From contig NZ_JACIFP010000001.1 of assembly GCF_014197435.1 (NCBI RefSeq), forward strand, positions 2,418,001 through 2,482,000: 64,000 bases of DNA. The letters are read 5' to 3'. Shown in pieces: positions 60,201 through 64,000 of this stretch (position 1 is its first letter; every line of letters starts with the position of its first letter). The notes beneath the pieces were generated by a model. The model ran no database searches, was not told where the DNA came from, and saw only the letters and a program-made list of their open reading frames with translations. The position numbers and the translations under genes are program-made. Source of the DNA: Gordonia humi. GTDB taxonomy: Bacteria; Actinomycetota; Actinomycetes; Mycobacteriales; Mycobacteriaceae.

Positions 60201-62736
60201 CGTGGTCGGGGGCCGCCTCGCTGAGCCAGAGGCGCAGCACGGTCGAGATCACGGGCGCGGAGTCGCCGAGGCGGCCCTGCGCGAGGAAGATCCGAAAGAC
60301 CGCCTCCTCCAGGTCGGGGGTGCGCTCGAGTTCGTCGACGCCGTAGTGGGCGAGAGCGTACGACAGCTTCGACTGGAAGCGCTCGGGAACCGCCGCGACG
60401 TCGACGTCCAGGCTCTGCAGATACGTGTGGAAGTGCTCGCGGGCGCTGTGCACGCGAGCGTCGGCGATCGCCTCGTCGGACGGACGACGCTCGGACAGTG
60501 CCGCGATGTCGCCGAACACGGTGACCAGTTCGGTCTCGGCCTCGTGCGGTGCGAAACCGCGGGCGACGGCGGCCGCACGGGCGGCGAGGTAGTCGGAGAG
60601 GGCGCGGGAGTTGTCGGCGGGGTCGACGTCGAAGCCCAGCAGCAGGCTGCGCAGATCCTCGATTCCGCGTCCGAACAGTTCGTCGTCGTCGAACGGTTCG
60701 GAGTCGGGCAGATCGAGGGCGACCGTGTCAGCGGAGCCGACCGTATCGGCCGCCGCATCGTCTTCGACGGGTTCCAGACGGAGAAGGGGCACCCCGGTCT
60801 CGACCTGTGCGCCGACCGAGACGACACACTCCTTGAGACGGGCCTTGAAGGGCGCGCGGAGCACGGTCTCCATCTTCATCGACTCCAGGACCAGGACCGG
60901 ATCGCCGGCCTCGACCTCGGCACCGACCTCCAGCGGTGTCGCGATGACCAGTGCCGGGGCCGGCGCGCGGACCACGCCGCCCTCGTCGCGGCTGACACGG
61001 TGCGTCACCCCGTCGACGTCGACCAGGTGGATCGGTCCGTGGGTGTCGGTGAGCAGACGGTATCGGCTGCCGTTGACGGTGATCTGGCCGGCGTGCTCGT
61101 CGAAACGTTCGAGCACGACGTCAGCGGTGCGCGAATCGTCGCCGGCCTCCACGACGACGCGGAAACGGTGCGCGCCCACGCGTGCGACGCGCACCCGGTA
61201 CGCGACACCGCGCAGCTTGAAGTCGAGCGGGCGACCGCTCTCGTGGTGCACCTGCGGACGGCCTCCGGACGCGGTCACGAACAGCCGGTTGCGCTCGGCG
61301 GCCTCCTCCTCGTCGTAGGCGTCGATCGCGGCCGCCGCCAGGGCGACGGTGGAGTGCTGGTGGGAGACCAGGCGGCCCTCGTCGCGGACCCGGTCGATCC
61401 AGCCGGTGTCGGCCGAGCCGTCGATCACCTCGGGTTGATTGAGCAGTTCGAGCACGAAGCTCTTGTTGGTGGCGCCGCCCTCGATGATGACGCCGGTACG
61501 GCTCATCGCGCGACGCAGACGGCCGAGCGCTTCGTCGCGGTCGCGGCCGTACGCGATGACCTTGGCGATCATCGAGTCGAAGTCGGCGGGGATGGTGTCG
61601 CCCTCGGACACGCCGGTGTCGACGCGGATTCCCGGGCCGGTCGGCAGGTTCAGTCGGGCGATGCGGCCGGGCGACGGCGCGAAGTCGCGATCCGGGTCCT
61701 CGGCGTTCAGGCGCGCTTCGACGGCGTGACCGCGCTCGACGGGCTTCTCACCCGTCAGCTTGTTGCCCGCGGCCACGTGGAGCTGGGCGCGGACCAGGTC
61801 GAAGCTGTTGGTGACCTCGGTGATCGGGTGCTCCACCTGGAGACGCGTGTTGACCTCGAGGAAGGCGAACATCTTCTCGCCCGGGTGGTACAGGAACTCG
61901 ACGGTGGCGGCGCCGCGGTAGCCGACCTTGTTCGCCAGTCGTTCGGCGGAGTCCTTGACCTCGTCGGCCTCGGCCGGACTGAGGACCGGCGACGCCGACT
62001 CCTCGATGACCTTCTGGTTGCGGCGCTGCACCGAGCAGTCGCGGACGCCGAGCGCCCACGCGGTGCCCTGCCCGTCGGCGATCACCTGGACCTCGACGTG
62101 GCGGGCGCCGGTCACCAGGCGCTCCAGGAAGACGACACCGCTGCCGAAGGCGCGCTCGGCCTCCTCGCGGGTCCGCTGGTAGGCCTCTTCGAGTTCGCTG
62201 TCGTCGGTGACCTTGCGGATGCCGCGGCCGCCGCCGCCCGCGGTGGCCTTGAGCATGAGCGGGTAGCCGATGTGCGCCGCGGCGGCCTTCGCGTCGTCGA
62301 GATTGTCGACGGGGCCGTTGCTCCACGGTGCGACGGGGACCCCAACCTCCTCGGCGATCACCTTGGCGCCGATCTTGTCGCCGAGCTTGCGCATCGCCTC
62401 GGCCGACGGGCCGATGAACGTGACGCCGATCTTGTCGCACAGCTCGGCGAACGCCGGATCCTCGGCGACGAAGCCCCAGCCGACCCACGCCGCATCGGCG
62501 CCGGACTCGACCAGCGCGCGCTCGAGGACCTCCATGTCGATGTACGGGCGTGCCGACGCCGGACCGAGGTCGTACGCGATATCGGATTCGCGAACGTAGG
62601 TGGAGGTGCGGTCCACATCGGTGTGCAGGGCGACGACCTCGATCGACTCACCGGTCTCGGCGGCCAGGTCTCGAACGGCGTTGACCAGGCGCATGCCGGC
62701 CTCGCCTCGGTTCACGATCGCGATGCGCTTGAACAC
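57286..62736 (-). CDS. Single-chain multidomain acyl-CoA carboxylase (BC-BCCP-CT)
   Basis: 1816-aa biotin enzyme with all parts of an acetyl/propionyl-CoA carboxylase in one chain. The biotin carboxylase domain (about 1-450) has IVNRGEAGMRLV, ATAGGGGRGIRKV, RDCSVQRRNQKVIEESASP and EVNTRLQVEHPITEV. The biotinyl motif VLESMKMETVL is near residue 620. A central region of about 650 residues resembles the linker of eukaryotic-type carboxylases. The carboxyltransferase domain starts near 1277 (YPYELVDQLGDFTEYDLV) and runs to the end (VLTGKNALDFSGGVSAEDNFGIGGYDRVMG, GGTPVTLIGIES, RAINAASGNRPVVVLANLSGFDGSPESLR). Start GTG 62736 has AAGGAGCT upstream. Acyl-CoA preference unknown. Confidence 0.93.
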   Translation of the reverse strand: MFKRIAIVNRGEAGMRLVNAVRDLAAETGESIEVVALHTDVDRTSTYVRESDIAYDLGPASARPYIDMEVLERALVESGADAAWVGWGFVAEDPAFAELCDKIGVTFIGPSAEAMRKLGDKIGAKVIAEEVGVPVAPWSNGPVDNLDDAKAAAAHIGYPLMLKATAGGGGRGIRKVTDDSELEEAYQRTREEAERAFGSGVVFLERLVTGARHVEVQVIADGQGTAWALGVRDCSVQRRNQKVIEESASPVLSPAEADEVKDSAERLANKVGYRGAATVEFLYHPGEKMFAFLEVNTRLQVEHPITEVTNSFDLVRAQLHVAAGNKLTGEKPVERGHAVEARLNAEDPDRDFAPSPGRIARLNLPTGPGIRVDTGVSEGDTIPADFDSMIAKVIAYGRDRDEALGRLRRAMSRTGVIIEGGATNKSFVLELLNQPEVIDGSADTGWIDRVRDEGRLVSHQHSTVALAAAAIDAYDEEEAAERNRLFVTASGGRPQVHHESGRPLDFKLRGVAYRVRVARVGAHRFRVVVEAGDDSRTADVVLERFDEHAGQITVNGSRYRLLTDTHGPIHLVDVDGVTHRVSRDEGGVVRAPAPALVIATPLEVGAEVEAGDPVLVLESMKMETVLRAPFKARLKECVVSVGAQVETGVPLLRLEPVEDDAAADTVGSADTVALDLPDSEPFDDDELFGRGIEDLRSLLLGFDVDPADNSRALSDYLAARAAAVARGFAPHEAETELVTVFGDIAALSERRPSDEAIADARVHSAREHFHTYLQSLDVDVAAVPERFQSKLSYALAHYGVDELERTPDLEEAVFRIFLAQGRLGDSAPVISTVLRLWLSEAAPDHEDSEATGRSLERLVAATQGRLPVVADLARGVLHAWYGQPRLRRTRDAVYSRVREHLAVLDATPGAADRADRIADMVRSTEPLVSILSERLENDDLDDAVMLEVLTRRYYGNKGVAKIASHRRGGCTFVVAERDGSTLVSAAASFDALDTALEGLVELAANTPSLDADVYLRWEHQPESFDERAAALYEVISASRLPESIHRITATVAGRGDDNMHHHFTFRQSATGMTEDRLIRGLHPHIARRMQMERLRKFDLTRLTSSDDEEVYLFRAVATTNPADDRLVAFTQIRDLTAVTDDGELLTLPTAETTFATCVDAIRRAQTERPSSKRFNTNRIVMYIWPSIDVSNTALRRIVEHTIEATSVEGAGLEEVLLIGRQRDRETRELSKVAVSITFDATGSPSVEVGAPSDDPVEPIDSYRQKVLKAAGRGSVYPYELVDQLGDFTEYDLVDDSLAPVHRAKGRNTAALVVGVVSTPTGKYPEGVQRVVMLGDPTKALGALTEPECRRYIAALDLAERLKLPVEWYALSSGAAVRMDSGTENLDWVAAALKRIVEFTQDGGEINIVVTGINVGGQAYWNAEATMLMHTKGILVMTPESSMVLTGKNALDFSGGVSAEDNFGIGGYDRVMGPNGEAQYWAPDLPSAVEIVMSHYDHAYIVPGEDAPRTARTSDPFDRDISDYPHESEGSEFATVGEIFSATANPDRKKPFDIRSVMRAVVDQDLPSLERWAGQADAETVVVQDTHMGGTPVTLIGIESTPINRRGFLPTDGPDTFSAGTLFPQSSKKAARAINAASGNRPVVVLANLSGFDGSPESLRKLQLEYGAEIGRAIINFDGPIVFTVISRYHGGAFVVFSKALNPNMTVLAIDGSFASVLGGAPAAAVVFAGEVRVRTAKDPRIQKLAEQAADASGPERATLNAELDELRTTVHAEKISEMAAEFDGVHDIHRAVQVGSVDEVIAAAELRPKIIAAFGR

Positions 62737-62881
62737 GCAGAGCTCCTTGCTGTGGGGATCAGTCGGGGTTTGTAACGTGCAAGTCGTCGAGGGCACACGC
62801 GAGACACGCAACACGCAACGTTGTCGATTGTCGCAAGTCCGATGTGCGATCGGCCACCCTTTCGGGTGTGACAAGAAACCC

Positions 62882-62939
62882 TTACCCGCTGGTAGCGGGC
62901 GGTATTCGGGTCGAAATAGGGGTTACGCGCGAGTAGCGG
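62882..62939. promoter_or_regulatory. Two 17-bp operator-like repeats upstream of the fused carboxylase
   Basis: TTACCCGCTGGTAGCGG (62882-62898) and TTACGCGCGAGTAGCGG (62923-62939) match at 14 of 17 positions and are 41 bp apart, about four helical turns. Each has TAC...GTA symmetry, as in TetR-family operators of fatty-acid genes. They lie about 150-200 nt before the GTG start. Between them and the start are a small CACCC-GAAA-GGGTG hairpin and no confident -35/-10. Confidence 0.55.
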
Positions 62940-62944
62940 AGAAG

Positions 62945-63307
62945 CTACGGACGAGTAGGGTCCAGCGGGCCGGTGGTCAACCCGAGCGCTCCTCGTGCGA
63001 AACGGGCGACCGGTCCGACGGCGTCGTCGAGTGCGGCGGGGTGATCGGCGCGGGCCAGTCCGCACAGTCGCGCGGTGCCGTCGCCGGTCGGGCGGACACC
63101 GATGAGGGCGACGGTCTCGCCGGTCGTCGGGACGCATACCGCCCACACGAACCGGGACTCGTCGGCCCACCCGGCATCGGCCGCGCGGATGTACTCCGCG
63201 GCATCGGGGACCTCGAGCAGTTCCAGGGCCGGAACGTCGGAGAGCCGGTCGTCGTCTCGCAGCGCGCGGAGATACCACGCGCCCGCGAAGACTTCGACCG
63301 GCTCCAT
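62945..63307 (-). CDS. Small hypothetical protein between carboxylase genes
   Basis: 120-aa protein (MEPVEVFAGAWYLRALRDDDRLSDVPALELLEV...). It resembles the start and middle of GNAT acetyltransferases or a small domain conserved beside biotin carboxylase genes in related actinobacteria, but I do not recognise a defined family. No cofactor-binding motif is seen. ATG 63307 lies 26 nt after the stop of the alpha-subunit gene on the same strand, so it is probably co-transcribed with it. The fused carboxylase gene follows after a 208-bp gap. Confidence 0.7.
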   Translation of the reverse strand: MEPVEVFAGAWYLRALRDDDRLSDVPALELLEVPDAAEYIRAADAGWADESRFVWAVCVPTTGETVALIGVRPTGDGTARLCGLARADHPAALDDAVGPVARFARGALGLTTGPLDPTRP

Positions 63308-63333
63308 GACTGGTGCGCTCGCCAGGGAAGCGG

Positions 63334-64000
63334 TTACTTGAGCTCGAGGAGGACGGTGCCCTGCGTGACCGAGGCGCCCGCCTCGATGGCCAGGCCGGAG
63401 ACGACGCCGTCCTTGTGAGCGGTGACGGGGTTCTCCATCTTCATGGCCTCCAGGACCACGACCAGATCACCCGCGGCCACGGTGTCGCCCTCGGCGACGG
63501 CCACCTTGACGACGGTGCCCTGCATCGGTGCCGCCACGGCGTCGCCGGAGGCGGCCTTGGCGCCGCCCTTGGTGCGGCTGCGCGCCTTCGGCTTCTTGCG
63601 GATCGCGCCGTTGACGCCGCCACCGCCGCCACCCAGGTTCAGATCGCCCGGCAGCGAGACCTCGACACGACGACCGCCGACCTCGACGACCACCTTCTGA
63701 CGCGGCTCGGCGTCGTCCTCGATCGGCTCGGCGCCGGCGTACGGCTCGATCGGGTTGTCCCAATCGGTCTCGATCCACTTGGTGTAGACGTCGAACTTCT
63801 CGCCGTCGCCGATGAAGGCGGGGTTGGAGACGATGTGGCGGTGGAACGGAATGACCGTGGCCAGGCCTTCGACCTGGAACTCGTCGAGGGCGCGACGCGC
63901 GCGCTCGAGGGCCTGGAGACGGGTCTCTCCGGTGACGATGAGCTTGGCGAGCATCGAGTCGAACTGGCCGCCGATCACATCGCCTGCGACGACGCCGGAG
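63334..64000 (-). CDS. Acyl-CoA carboxylase alpha subunit (biotin carboxylase/BCCP), 5' part missing
   Basis: The 3' 222 codons of a two-domain alpha subunit are visible; the rest lies beyond the right edge. The end of the biotin carboxylase domain ([35 protein letters not shown]) is followed by a Gly-rich and basic linker and the biotinyl domain with [14 protein letters not shown], the Lys being the biotinylation site. It closely resembles mycobacterial AccA3, which serves several acyl-CoA carboxylases for fatty-acid and mycolic-acid precursors. Here it neighbours the fused carboxylase, so two biotin carboxylases of different build sit side by side. Confidence 0.92.
   Translation of the reverse strand, partial: SGVVAGDVIGGQFDSMLAKLIVTGETRLQALERARRALDEFQVEGLATVIPFHRHIVSNPAFIGDGEKFDVYTKWIETDWDNPIEPYAGAEPIEDDAEPRQKVVVEVGGRRVEVSLPGDLNLGGGGGGVNGAIRKKPKARSRTKGGAKAASGDAVAAPMQGTVVKVAVAEGDTVAAGDLVVVLEAMKMENPVTAHKDGVVSGLAIEAGASVTQGTVLLELK

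Noticed and set aside
59137..62775. Very long plus-strand open frame opposite the fused carboxylase
   Set aside because: Antisense shadow of a gene with full BC, BCCP and CT motifs.
1..64000. CRISPR arrays, prophage, insertion sequences, tRNA or rRNA genes
   Set aside because: No regularly spaced repeats, transposase or integrase genes, terminal inverted repeats, or RNA gene signatures were seen on either strand.

Overview
The window is a GC-rich chromosomal segment from a mycolate-type actinobacterium (order Mycobacteriales). Gordonia or a close relative is my best guess, by inference only. Supporting points are strong GC bias at third codon positions, many GTG starts, many NTGA/TGATG stop-start overlaps, several leaderless promoters, an EspC-like type VII secretion gene, an EthA-like monooxygenase, PrpR-controlled methylcitrate genes, and a set of genes (upp, pmmB, punA, M20 amidohydrolase, GGCT-like, lpdA, glpD, nei, lhr, biotin carboxylase) that recalls the Rv3285-Rv3311 part of the M. 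tuberculosis chromosome from memory. No rRNA, tRNA, CRISPR array, insertion sequence or prophage was seen.

Layout, left to right. 1-7 kb: end of an acidic conserved protein; an acyl-CoA synthetase and a LuxR regulator; then, convergent to them, an operon of a limonene-monooxygenase-like luciferase-family protein, an SRPBCC protein, a flavin reductase and RibBA, with a strong internal hairpin. 7-8.3 kb: an EspC-like protein translationally coupled to an NlpC/P60 peptidase. 8.3-16.7 kb: nucleotide and sugar metabolism (upp, punA, pmmB), a DUF1275 membrane protein, enoyl-CoA hydratase and M20 amidohydrolase, GGCT-like protein and lpdA. 16.7-19.7 kb: two ArsR-type modules, each with a palindromic operator at its promoter (MFS transporter plus ArsR-rhodanese; ArsR plus AHSA1). 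19.7-23.1 kb: divergent glpK/glpD. 23.2-30 kb: an enoyl-CoA hydratase of slightly lower GC, a PNPOx-like protein, and nei-lhr DNA repair genes.

29.9-31.6 kb: a cobalamin riboswitch followed by cbtB-cbtA and a degenerate histidine-phosphatase-like gene. 31.6-37.8 kb: an unrecognised protein, a class-C beta-lactamase-like hydrolase, an acyl-CoA dehydrogenase, and an EthA-like Baeyer-Villiger monooxygenase divergent from a PucR-type regulator with a perfect palindrome at its start. 37.8-46.4 kb: prpR divergent from prpD-prpB-prpC, then pyruvate carboxylase, which together turn propionyl-CoA into pyruvate and oxaloacetate. 46.4-49.2 kb: metE under a second cobalamin riboswitch. 49.2-56.1 kb: proline use (putP, putA, PucR-family regulator) with a perfect 11-bp inverted repeat shared by the divergent promoters. 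56.2-57.1 kb: an MscS channel. 57.3-64 kb: a giant single-chain acyl-CoA carboxylase (BC-BCCP-CT, 1816 aa), a small unknown protein, and the 3' part of an ordinary biotin carboxylase/BCCP alpha subunit cut by the window edge.

Themes: the two B12 switches, cobalt uptake, B12-independent MetE and the B12-independent methylcitrate route suggest adaptation to variable cobalamin supply. Fatty-acid, propionate and acyl-CoA carboxylation genes dominate the rest. Nothing is a complete unknown system. The best candidates for novelty are the luciferase-like monooxygenase/flavin-supply operon, the orphan EspC-NlpC pair, the CTG-started degenerate phosphatase after cbtA, and the fused carboxylase with paired operator-like repeats.
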